A stretch of DNA of 34,136 bases, taken from positions 1 through 34,136 of the forward strand of contig CANSLW010000009.1 in the NCBI GenBank assembly GCA_947647815.1, read 5' to 3'. The position numbers and the translations under genes were made by a program. This stretch comes from an uncultured Dorea sp. (GTDB lineage: Bacteria; Bacillota; Clostridia; Lachnospirales; Lachnospiraceae). Shown one piece after another: positions 7,971 through 14,111 of this stretch (position 1 is the first letter of the stretch; each line of letters starts with the position of its first letter). Under the pieces are notes generated by a model. The model was not told the DNA's origin. It was given only the letters and a program-made list of their open reading frames with translations, and made no database searches.

Positions 7971-8348
7971 CTAATAACTGAGATCGCCGTCTATGATTTC
8001 AAAATCCTTTTCATCAGCGTCGCTTAATCTCTTCCAAAGCCTCTCATATAAAGACGCATAGTCATACTCGCAGCATTCAAACATAATACTATCACTATAT
8101 ACTACTTTTCCCTCTTTCAACGCTTTACGAATTTCCTTCTGCTGCCGTTCATCCCCGATATAGTTCTCATCAAAAACCTTTAGAATCTCTTCCTCTTTGC
8201 TGTCGGGTGAAAGCAGTTTTTCACCAAGCATCTCTTCCTGTACAAACTTGACGATGATTTCTTTGAGATGTTCTGACATCTCTTCCTTTCTGGCAATAAT
8301 AAAACTACTGCTGCTTGAATTCGTCACAAAATCTGATCTGATTTTCAT
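7971..8348 (-). CDS. Small protein with N-terminal MKIRSDFVTNSSSSSF motif
   Basis: This is a 125-residue acidic protein of unknown function. Its first 17 residues read MKIRSDFVTNSSSSSFI, a block I remember from unrelated-looking hypothetical proteins of Firmicutes and phages, with no known function. The rest is mainly charged helix (EEILKVFDENY, ERQQKEIRKALKEGK), with MFECCEYDYASLYERLWKRL near the C terminus. The identical N terminus on variable bodies suggests a targeting or recognition sequence. The radical SAM gene starts eight bases downstream, so the serine-rich block may be a modification target. The start follows GGAGGGACAATTAG, and the gene begins the two-gene unit. Confidence 0.65.
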   Translation of the reverse strand: MKIRSDFVTNSSSSSFIIARKEEMSEHLKEIIVKFVQEEMLGEKLLSPDSKEEEILKVFDENYIGDERQQKEIRKALKEGKVVYSDSIMFECCEYDYASLYERLWKRLSDADEKDFEIIDGDLSY

Positions 8349-8500
8349 CTAATTGTCCCTCCATCCTTTGATTTTTATCAATCAAAAGTGTAACATAGAA
8401 ATCCGACATAATCATTGTAGCTGTAGTATAATCATACCTAATGCCTGCAAAAATGTTCATCCTTTATACAAGACTGTTCATATACCAAGCTGGTTATCAT

Positions 8501-9505
8501 TCAGCATTCACATATTTCTATATCAAGTGCCATCGCATCTGCCGTCATACGCTTCCAGGCAATCACCTTTTCCTGCCTAATCGCATACACCACATTGCCA
8601 TAGCTTACAGAAAATCGTCTTGATTTCTTATTATAGATACCTGTCTGCCATGACAACCGGTTATTCTTATCTTTCCAGACATAGACGCAGATTGTCTGGT
8701 CCCTTGGATATCCCTGCTCAGAAGTAAGTTCAAATCCATCAAACCCAAAGAGAGATTTCCTTCTGAACATGCCACAAAAAAATAATTTGATTCTCTTCCA
8801 TATTGACTGCGAATCGGAACGTTCTTCCGACAAGTCTTCTATAGGCAGCACAGTCTGCTCCATCACCTCAAACTCTTTTATCCTCACTTTCTTCCTTTCC
8901 CTTTCAGCCGGATTCCCACTATTACTGTGGAGGGCATATTCCTCCGGTTTGTATTCATAGTTTTTGATAATGCTTAATGCATATCGAATATTCGTATCTT
9001 CACAGGAAATATTCTGAATGTGAAATCCCTGTACAAATTCTCTGATGCCATTCTCTCTAACCACATAATTATTGTGATATAGCTGAACATGTCCCTTCCT
9101 CGGCAGCTCTTTGATACGCCAGGTATCTTCTCTATGCCATATTGTCATAGTGTCGTGAAAAATCCGTGTCGTCATACCATACTCAACATATATACTGCGG
9201 ATTTGCTCATCCGTCATCCTTTCCTTCTCAAAAAATCGCAGATACCTGTCTATTTCTTCCGGATCTTTTGCTCCGGCAACGATATACGCCTGAGTCATAC
9301 ATGTCCGGCACGGACGAAGCGCTGAAATATATTCACTTGACCATCCCAGGTCGTCATCCGTAATTGTCTTTGCACAATCGCAATGCTTATCATGAATCTC
9401 CTTCGAATGTTTAGAATACAGATATTTAATTTTCGGATTGCTCACAATTCTATGTCTGGTTTCGGATTCTTTTTGAGTTGGAAATATTACATCTTTCCGG
9501 CTCAT
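8501..9505 (-). CDS. Uncharacterised protein with Ada-like zinc-binding N terminus
   Basis: I do not recognise the full 334-residue protein. Residues about 28-72 read like the Ada metal-binding domain: KYLYSKHSKEIHDKHCDCAK followed by ALRPCRTCM. His38 or His41, Cys42, Cys66 and Cys69 are the likely ligands; Ada uses four cysteines as C-X3-C and C-X2-C, and Cys44 is an extra. There is no methyltransferase domain and no helix-turn-helix of the Ada type. A charged middle region (about 195-225) is followed by a C-terminal part rich in Trp and aromatic residues, with KRIKLFFCGMFRRK too short and basic for a clear membrane span. It sits alone with its own promoter (9567-9596). The function is unknown; zinc binding is inference. 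Confidence 0.55.
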   Translation of the reverse strand: MSRKDVIFPTQKESETRHRIVSNPKIKYLYSKHSKEIHDKHCDCAKTITDDDLGWSSEYISALRPCRTCMTQAYIVAGAKDPEEIDRYLRFFEKERMTDEQIRSIYVEYGMTTRIFHDTMTIWHREDTWRIKELPRKGHVQLYHNNYVVRENGIREFVQGFHIQNISCEDTNIRYALSIIKNYEYKPEEYALHSNSGNPAERERKKVRIKEFEVMEQTVLPIEDLSEERSDSQSIWKRIKLFFCGMFRRKSLFGFDGFELTSEQGYPRDQTICVYVWKDKNNRLSWQTGIYNKKSRRFSVSYGNVVYAIRQEKVIAWKRMTADAMALDIEICEC

Positions 9506-9566
9506 AAATCACCTTCTCCCTTCTCGTGTGCTGATCTGTTGTTCTACATCTTGTCATCAAACTTCT

Positions 9567-9596
9567 AGTATACAATTCATAAAAAATCAAAGTCAA
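9567..9596 (-). promoter_or_regulatory. Sigma-A promoter for the Ada-like gene
   Basis: On the minus strand TTGACT (9591-9596) is followed by an 18-base spacer and TATACT (9567-9572), each one base from consensus. The start of transcription would be near 9560, leaving a leader of about 55 bases before ATG 9505. Confidence 0.65.
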
Positions 9597-9664
9597 TCCC
9601 ATAGTGCAAAGAAATATTCTTTCCGAATATCCCATGCTTTATCCTTACACATATGAACCTCACT

Positions 9665-9982
9665 CTACCCCGCCCGAAGCTGCCGGAACTTTTCACAATA
9701 TAGAATAACGCGCCGGTCCATCATGTCCTTTGGCATTCTGTAATCAAACTCTCTATCCCCTTTCAAAATTGCGTCCACCGGCAGGCGAAAGAGTTCACTC
9801 AATGCATATAAGTTATCTATCGTCGGCATATTTCTTCCGTCAAGCCAATGGTAAATGCTCTGAGGAGTGCTCAATTCCAGAAACTCCTGGACATTCTTCA
9901 CAGTCATTCCTCTCATCTGCATAATCTCCTTGATATTCTGACCGGTTCTTTTCATATCAATCACAGGATATCTTCTCTTCAT
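9665..9982 (-). CDS. XRE-family helix-turn-helix regulator
   Basis: ATG 9982 gives 105 residues. AAGGAG lies 11 bases upstream of it, while the GTG at 9994 has almost no spacing to that site. Residues about 10-70 form a Cro/C1-type helix-turn-helix: TGQNIKEIMQMRGMTVKNVQ, then LELSTPQSIYHWLDGRNMP and a third helix with IDNLYALSELFRLPVDAIL. The C-terminal tail (FDYRMPKDMMDRRVILY) is unknown. It is divergent from the DUF6440 gene across a shared 175-base region that holds the palindrome ATGACATCCTGTCAT, next to its own promoter, so autoregulation is likely. The target genes are unknown. Confidence 0.75.
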   Translation of the reverse strand: MKRRYPVIDMKRTGQNIKEIMQMRGMTVKNVQEFLELSTPQSIYHWLDGRNMPTIDNLYALSELFRLPVDAILKGDREFDYRMPKDMMDRRVILYCEKFRQLRAG

Positions 9983-10051
9983 ATCAACACACACTCCTTG
10001 TTAACTCTACTATTGTCAAATATACATTTTCCTTTTATTATACTTCTAATT

Positions 10052-10066
10052 ATGACATCCTGTCAT
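10052..10066. promoter_or_regulatory. Palindrome in the HTH/DUF6440 divergent region, candidate operator
   Basis: ATGACATCCTGTCAT has 6-bp inverted arms around a 3-base centre. On the minus strand it contains the ATGACA -35 hexamer of a promoter whose TATAAT -10 lies 18 bases on, reading toward the HTH gene. A dimeric regulator bound here would block that promoter. The neighbouring XRE protein is the natural candidate; this is inference. Confidence 0.4.
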
Positions 10067-10091
10067 TGTACTTGTAGTTTAATTTCAGCAC

Positions 10092-10120
10092 TGGAAAAAA
10101 GCACCGCCTCATGGTAGAAT
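10092..10120 (+). promoter_or_regulatory. Extended -10 promoter for the DUF6440 gene
   Basis: TGGAAA (10092-10097, four of six matches to TTGACA) is followed by a 17-base spacer and TAGAAT (10115-10120). The base triplet TGG directly before TAGAAT makes it an extended -10. ATG 10158 lies about 30 bases past the expected start. Confidence 0.5.
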
Positions 10121-10157
10121 AACTATTAACATAAAATCAGAATTGGAGGTAACTAAG

Positions 10158-10337
10158 ATGGCTAAGAGCGATAGATTCGAGAGAGTTTATTCACAGGGAA
10201 CCCTGAATGTTATGGAAATCTGGGTAGATAAAGAGACTGGTGTGAACTATGTATTTCACGTAAGCGGCAATGCCGGCGGAATGACACCGCTATTAGATAG
10301 AGAAGGGAAGCCGGTTATTTCTACGCTTGTAAATTAA
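10158..10337 (+). CDS. DUF6440-family small protein
   Basis: The start is ATG 10158 because GGAGG (10145-10149) sits eight bases upstream; a TTG at 10143 overlaps that site and is unlikely. The 59-residue product reads DRFERVY, then IWVDKETGVNYVFH and GNAGGMTPLLDREGKPV. The DKETGVNY and GGMTPLLDxxGKP blocks are the hallmark of the DUF6440 family, which is common in Firmicutes and of unknown function. There is no signal peptide or membrane segment. It is monocistronic, divergent from an XRE regulator and followed by a hairpin at 10370-10401. Confidence 0.75.
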   Translation: MAKSDRFERVYSQGTLNVMEIWVDKETGVNYVFHVSGNAGGMTPLLDREGKPVISTLVN

Positions 10338-10369
10338 TAAATCCTTTTTGCCCGTAGGGAACATTATCA

Positions 10370-10401
10370 GGCTATGGTATTGTCTTATTCATTCCATAGC
10401 C
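10370..10401 (+). terminator. Hairpin after the DUF6440 gene
   Basis: The arms GGCTATGG (10370-10377) and CCATAGCC (10394-10401) make a perfect 8-bp stem with a 16-base loop. No T-tract follows on either strand, so it is at best a weak terminator or an mRNA 3' end. Confidence 0.3.
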
Positions 10402-10530
10402 CCTGTCCCCTAATATATCCGTGATTTCTTATTCCAATTTCTGCTCATCCATTTTGACAACTCATTGTCTTTCATAGGACTTTCTTGCATCAACATTTTT
10501 ACCGGCTGATAACTTTACATGAAAAATTTT

Positions 10531-10545
10531 CGTAAAAAATTTACG
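10531..10545 (-). terminator. Weak terminator after the GNAT gene
   Basis: CGTAAA and TTTACG form a 6-bp stem with a 3-base loop, 15 bases beyond the GNAT stop. The minus strand continues AAAATTTTTC, so a T-run follows four bases later. The stem is AT-rich and short. Confidence 0.35.
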
Positions 10546-10560
10546 CTGAACTTTTGCAGA

Positions 10561-11043
10561 TTATAAGTCCAGTTTCATATAAATTGACGATTCCACAGGA
10601 CTGTCGTTATAACTCGATATTTCATAAAAACCATACGCCTTATATAGAGAGACAGCACTTTTCAAAAACGGAAGTGTATCAAGCAGCATGTGTGAATATC
10701 CTATTTCTTTTGCATCTTCTATGAGACGCTCCACAAGTTCTCTGCCTATATGTTTCCCCCGAAAAGCAGGTCGGACATATAGTCTTTTCATTTCGCAATT
10801 TTCCTCATCTATTTTTCTCATCCCTATACATCCTGCCAACTCTCCATGGTAAAATGCAATATATAATCTTCCGCCGGGCAATCCATATTTTGTATCCAAA
10901 TGTTGTAACTCTTCATCATAATGCTGAATTTCCAGATATTTTTGAAACGAGCTATCGCCTGCTATCAGCATTTTTGTGTATTCAGAAAATAATATATGAA
11001 TCTCCTCCGTGAAATTATATGCGGGTTTTATCGCTAAATCCAT
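10561..11043 (-). CDS. GNAT-family N-acetyltransferase
   Basis: This 160-residue single-domain protein has the GNAT fold. Strand 4 and the acetyl-CoA loop read MKRLYVRPAFRGKHIGRELV, containing the RGKHIG form of the R/Q-x-x-G-x-G/A pyrophosphate loop. LYKAYGFYEI near the end is the usual strand 5/helix 4 motif. The substrate cannot be read from the sequence. ATG 11043 is preceded by GGAGGTTTGAGGAT. Upstream lies an unusual leader with nested repeats (11060-11135), one arm of which ends about two bases before the GGAGG, so RNA folding may affect translation. Confidence 0.8.
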   Translation of the reverse strand: MDLAIKPAYNFTEEIHILFSEYTKMLIAGDSSFQKYLEIQHYDEELQHLDTKYGLPGGRLYIAFYHGELAGCIGMRKIDEENCEMKRLYVRPAFRGKHIGRELVERLIEDAKEIGYSHMLLDTLPFLKSAVSLYKAYGFYEISSYNDSPVESSIYMKLDL

Positions 11044-11059
11044 ATCCTCAAACCTCCAA

Positions 11060-11135
11060 ACTTTGGATAATCAGCTAATCATAATCTCTGCATATGAAAT
11101 ACAAGATGCATCTGCATATGAACATTATCCAAAGT
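11060..11135 (-). repeat. Nested inverted and direct repeats in the GNAT leader
   Basis: A perfect 12-bp inverted pair, ACTTTGGATAAT (11060-11071) and ATTATCCAAAGT (11124-11135), encloses 52 bases. Inside are two direct copies of TCTGCATATGAA separated by 12 bases. In the minus-strand transcript the second arm sits just upstream of the GGAGG of the GNAT gene, so the fold could expose or hide that site. A small miniature element is another reading, although no target duplication was found. Confidence 0.5.
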
Positions 11136-11184
11136 CTTTTGCTTCAATTTATTCATCCCACTCACAAGTCTTACACTTTCCACC

Positions 11185-11210
11185 CCAACACTTCTTACCA
11201 ACACTTCTTA
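11185..11210. repeat. 13-bp tandem duplication
   Basis: CCAACACTTCTTA occurs twice without a gap (11185-11197 and 11198-11210), in the short region between the two acetyltransferase genes. Two perfect copies suggest recent replication slippage. Confidence 0.7.
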
Positions 11211-11224
11211 TCAAGCTTAGTCAT

Positions 11225-11989
11225 CTACACGCTGCAGGTCATCTCATGCCATTCTTCTTTGCCCCAGCTGGAATTGGCAATACCTCTATCCACAAAACCG
11301 AACTTCTTATACATCTTTACCTTGTTAGCAAGGCATGTCAAGTGGAGCATATCACGGCCCTTTTCACGCTCTCTTCGGCAGTACTGATAGACAATCTCTC
11401 TTGCCAGCCCCTGCCTTCTATACTCAGGAATCACGTCCAGTCCAAGCAGCATAATATGCTTTCCATCCGGATCATACAGACTGGCATCAGTAAAAAACTC
11501 ATCTCTGAACTGGCATTCCTTTGTGGATAACCCATTGAGAAATCCGGCAATCCTACCGGTAGACTTATCGACTGCAACTAAAAACAATTCCGGAGCGGCT
11601 GCAACGCGCTCTGCCATATCCTTAGGAGAACATGCTTCATTTGGCGGAAAGCAAATCTGCTCTATCGCAATCGCCTGATCCACTTCATCCTGACGGATAT
11701 TCCTGAATTCAAATCTTTCCATCAAATCCTTGTCTGCGAGATTATATTTCTCCAAAAGTTTTCTCGCTCTGACTTTTCCCTCTTCCGATAAATAGCATAT
11801 CTTGGACTTATCGGGCTGAAACAACAGCTCCTGCTCTTCAAGTTTCCCAAGAGTATCAAAGTCATATCCCTTCCAGCTTGGCTCCATGAATTTGCTTCCA
11901 TACTCACTGCTTTCAGGAAATCTATTCAAATATAAAAGCATAAGGGTAAGCTCTTCTATTGCCTGCTCCCTGCTCTTCTTTTCATTCAT
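11225..11989 (-). CDS. GNAT acetyltransferase with DUF6429-like N terminus
   Basis: This 254-residue protein has two parts. Residues about 8-75 (EELTLMLLYLNRF, PSWKGYDFDTLGKLEEQELL, YLSEEGKVRARKLL) resemble the DUF6429 winged-helix-like domain. Residues about 92-250 are a GNAT domain: FEFRNIRQDEVDQAIAIEQ, FPPNEACSPKDM, then the acetyl-CoA loop IPEYRRQGLAREIV and MYKKFGFVDRG. The FPPNEA segment recalls arylalkylamine N-acetyltransferase-like members. The combination suggests a regulator-like or substrate-recognition module fused to the enzyme; the substrate is unknown. A plausible promoter (12021-12050) lies upstream, and the next gene downstream is another GNAT. Confidence 0.75.
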   Translation of the reverse strand: MNEKKSREQAIEELTLMLLYLNRFPESSEYGSKFMEPSWKGYDFDTLGKLEEQELLFQPDKSKICYLSEEGKVRARKLLEKYNLADKDLMERFEFRNIRQDEVDQAIAIEQICFPPNEACSPKDMAERVAAAPELFLVAVDKSTGRIAGFLNGLSTKECQFRDEFFTDASLYDPDGKHIMLLGLDVIPEYRRQGLAREIVYQYCRREREKGRDMLHLTCLANKVKMYKKFGFVDRGIANSSWGKEEWHEMTCSV

Positions 11990-12020
11990 AGTTCATTCTA
12001 TCCCTTCTTCAATTCTTTAT

Positions 12021-12050
12021 ATAATAGAAGGCCTCTATATCTCTACACAA
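12021..12050 (-). promoter_or_regulatory. Putative promoter of the DUF6429-GNAT gene
   Basis: TTGTGT (12045-12050) and TATTAT (12021-12026) on the minus strand are spaced by 18 bases. Both hexamers deviate from consensus. The leader to ATG 11989 would be about 25 bases. Confidence 0.4.
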
Positions 12051-12066
12051 TCTTCGTATCTAAATC

Positions 12067-13926
12067 TCACCTTGTCTTAACGCTTACTTTTTTACCAGAA
12101 AATGCAATTCCAAATTTCAAAATATCACGGATACCATCTTCCTTCATTTCAGCGTCATATCTCATTTCATCAATCTGAGCCAGTGCTTCATCTGCAAGTC
12201 GGGCAAGTGCCTTCTCATTCAATTCCTTTTTCCACTTAAGCTCCATAATAATTCCAGGATATCTTTCCTCTCTGGGAATCAGGCTAATATCATATCGTCC
12301 ATCTCCAGATTCTCTGTTAGATTTAATCTTGTACTGATTATCCATCAAAGCAATCAATCCCAGCACCAATCCATGATAGAATCCTTCTGCACCAGAGTCG
12401 TAAAAGCTGATTGATTTATCCATGTATTCTGCAATAGCTTTCTGCAGTTTCTTATAATCATTCGTATAAAGGCTTTCTGCGATCTTATTTGCAGTAGTTC
12501 TTGTAATAGCTCCAATCTGCAACAAGCGGGATAAAATCTCGCTCTTGAAAACAGCTGCTATCTCTCTGTTCGGTATTGATACTTCACACATATAAGAACC
12601 ATCTGCCTGCAATTCTTTCTTCGGAGTCTTCAAATATCCGGCAACTAATAAGAGACTGTATATATTCGCCGGATCTTCAGAAAGAGATCTATAAACGACA
12701 TTCTGATCAATCCTTGCAATGACCCTCTCGCCTTGCAACAGCGAATGTAGTCTTTCTGTTATATCATCATCAGCTATCTTCAGAACATCTCCAAGAATTT
12801 CGTTCTTTCCGGTATTTACCCAATAAGCCTGCGGAATACAACCCTTTGAAATATAGTTAATTACTGACCATGGATTATAGATTTCTGCATGGCCAAACAA
12901 ATATCCGTCATACCAATCCTTCAGCTCATTTTCCTTCTTCGATACTCCGTAATAACTAAGCATCTCTGACACTTCTTCTTCAGTAAATCCAAAATAATTA
13001 TCATATTCATCGTCCATAACAGAATTCACCGTCAGGTTATTTAGTCCACTGAAGATGCTCTCCTGTGCGATCCTAAAAATACCAGTCAGGAAACCATAAG
13101 TAAGATTCTTGTTATCCTTAAAAGCTCCTGAGAAAAAGTTTCTCATAAATCCAATTATCTCATCATAAAACTCCTTGGAATAACCTTCTTGAATAGGTGT
13201 ATCATACTCATCAATAATAATGATCGGAGCTTTGCCATAATGCTTTGTAAGCATCTGTGACAATTTCGCTAAAGACGCAGCCAAATCAACCTCGGTGGCC
13301 TCTCCATTAATAATCTTAGCAAAATAGGTCTTTTCATACTCAGCAAGCTTATCGCTGTTAGCAAGTTCCTGGTGTCTTCCAAACTCTTCCTGAAGAATAT
13401 CTCTGATCTTATCAAGCGTTGCTTTCCAGGAGTCAAACATCACATCCTTGAAAGTAAGGAATACAACTGGATATTGACCTTGTTGTTTACGATATTCTTC
13501 CCCATATTTCCAGATTGCTTTATCTTCAAAATATTTACTTGTATCTTCTTTTGATATTTCAAAAAAGACTCTGAGCATATCCATGTTCAACGTCTTTCCG
13601 AAACGCCTTGGTCTTGTAAACAGAGAAACTAGTGGCTTCTGATCAAGGAACTCCTTAATCAACAAAGTCTTATCTACATAGTAATAATCAGCCTGTGCCC
13701 GAACATAGTCCGAAATACCGATAGGCAATGATTTATTATTGGCAGTCCTTTTCTTTACATATTTTCCAGAAGACACTCGCCTATCAGCAGGTCTGACTGC
13801 ATCATCAGGAACGAGCCATTTTCTTCCTTCCTTAATAGCGCCAGGAATCTTCCCTTTGTTACACAAATCATTTATTGTACGCTTAGAAAGCTCCCATTCA
13901 ATTGCGAATTGTTCACTGGACTTCAT
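12067..13926 (-). CDS. AAA-ATPase-like / PD-(D/E)XK nuclease family protein with N-terminal HTH
   Basis: This 619-residue protein belongs to the AAA-ATPase_like plus PDDEXK_9 family (DUF1703), often present in many copies in gut Firmicutes and Bacteroidetes. Residues 1-50 form an excisionase/MerR-like helix-turn-helix, FAIEWELSKRTINDLCNKGK with KEGRKWLVPDDA. The ATPase part begins IGISDYVRAQADYYYVDKT; its Walker A-like TRPRRFGKTLNMDM (Lys111) and Walker B IIIIDEYDTPIQ follow. The C-terminal nuclease-like core reads GRYDISLIP then GIIMELKWKK, giving the D, E and K of PD-(D/E)XK. The family's role is unsettled, with a mobile or defence-related origin suspected. AAGGAG lies seven bases before ATG 13926. 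A 41-base hairpin stands in its leader. Confidence 0.85.
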   Translation of the reverse strand: MKSSEQFAIEWELSKRTINDLCNKGKIPGAIKEGRKWLVPDDAVRPADRRVSSGKYVKKRTANNKSLPIGISDYVRAQADYYYVDKTLLIKEFLDQKPLVSLFTRPRRFGKTLNMDMLRVFFEISKEDTSKYFEDKAIWKYGEEYRKQQGQYPVVFLTFKDVMFDSWKATLDKIRDILQEEFGRHQELANSDKLAEYEKTYFAKIINGEATEVDLAASLAKLSQMLTKHYGKAPIIIIDEYDTPIQEGYSKEFYDEIIGFMRNFFSGAFKDNKNLTYGFLTGIFRIAQESIFSGLNNLTVNSVMDDEYDNYFGFTEEEVSEMLSYYGVSKKENELKDWYDGYLFGHAEIYNPWSVINYISKGCIPQAYWVNTGKNEILGDVLKIADDDITERLHSLLQGERVIARIDQNVVYRSLSEDPANIYSLLLVAGYLKTPKKELQADGSYMCEVSIPNREIAAVFKSEILSRLLQIGAITRTTANKIAESLYTNDYKKLQKAIAEYMDKSISFYDSGAEGFYHGLVLGLIALMDNQYKIKSNRESGDGRYDISLIPREERYPGIIMELKWKKELNEKALARLADEALAQIDEMRYDAEMKEDGIRDILKFGIAFSGKKVSVKTR

Positions 13927-13979
13927 AAAACATCTCCTTTGAAATTAGAGTTTCTTACCTTGCTCAAAGCATACAATAT

Positions 13980-14020
13980 TTCGAGCGAAATATCAATTTA
14001 TTTTTGATTTTTCGCTCGAA
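13980..14020. repeat. Long inverted repeat upstream of the AAA-ATPase gene
   Basis: TTCGAGCGAAA (13980-13990) and TTTCGCTCGAA (14010-14020) are perfect 11-bp arms; pairing continues inward for about five more pairs after one mismatch. It lies 54 bases upstream of ATG 13926 and 91 bases past the SEC-C gene stop. The tract after the stem on the minus strand is AATATTG, not T-rich, so it may be an operator for the HTH-bearing protein rather than a terminator. Confidence 0.5.
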
Positions 14021-14111
14021 TTTGTCTTTTCGCCCGATAATTAATGCCGAACCATGCTATATCCCTAATCTGTTTTGCCATTCGGCATCGAATATCGAGA
14101 ACAGATGTCTT

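Noticed and set aside
9983-9994. GTG upstream start for the XRE regulator
   Set aside because: AAGGAG sits one base before it, while the ATG at 9982 has an 11-base spacing.
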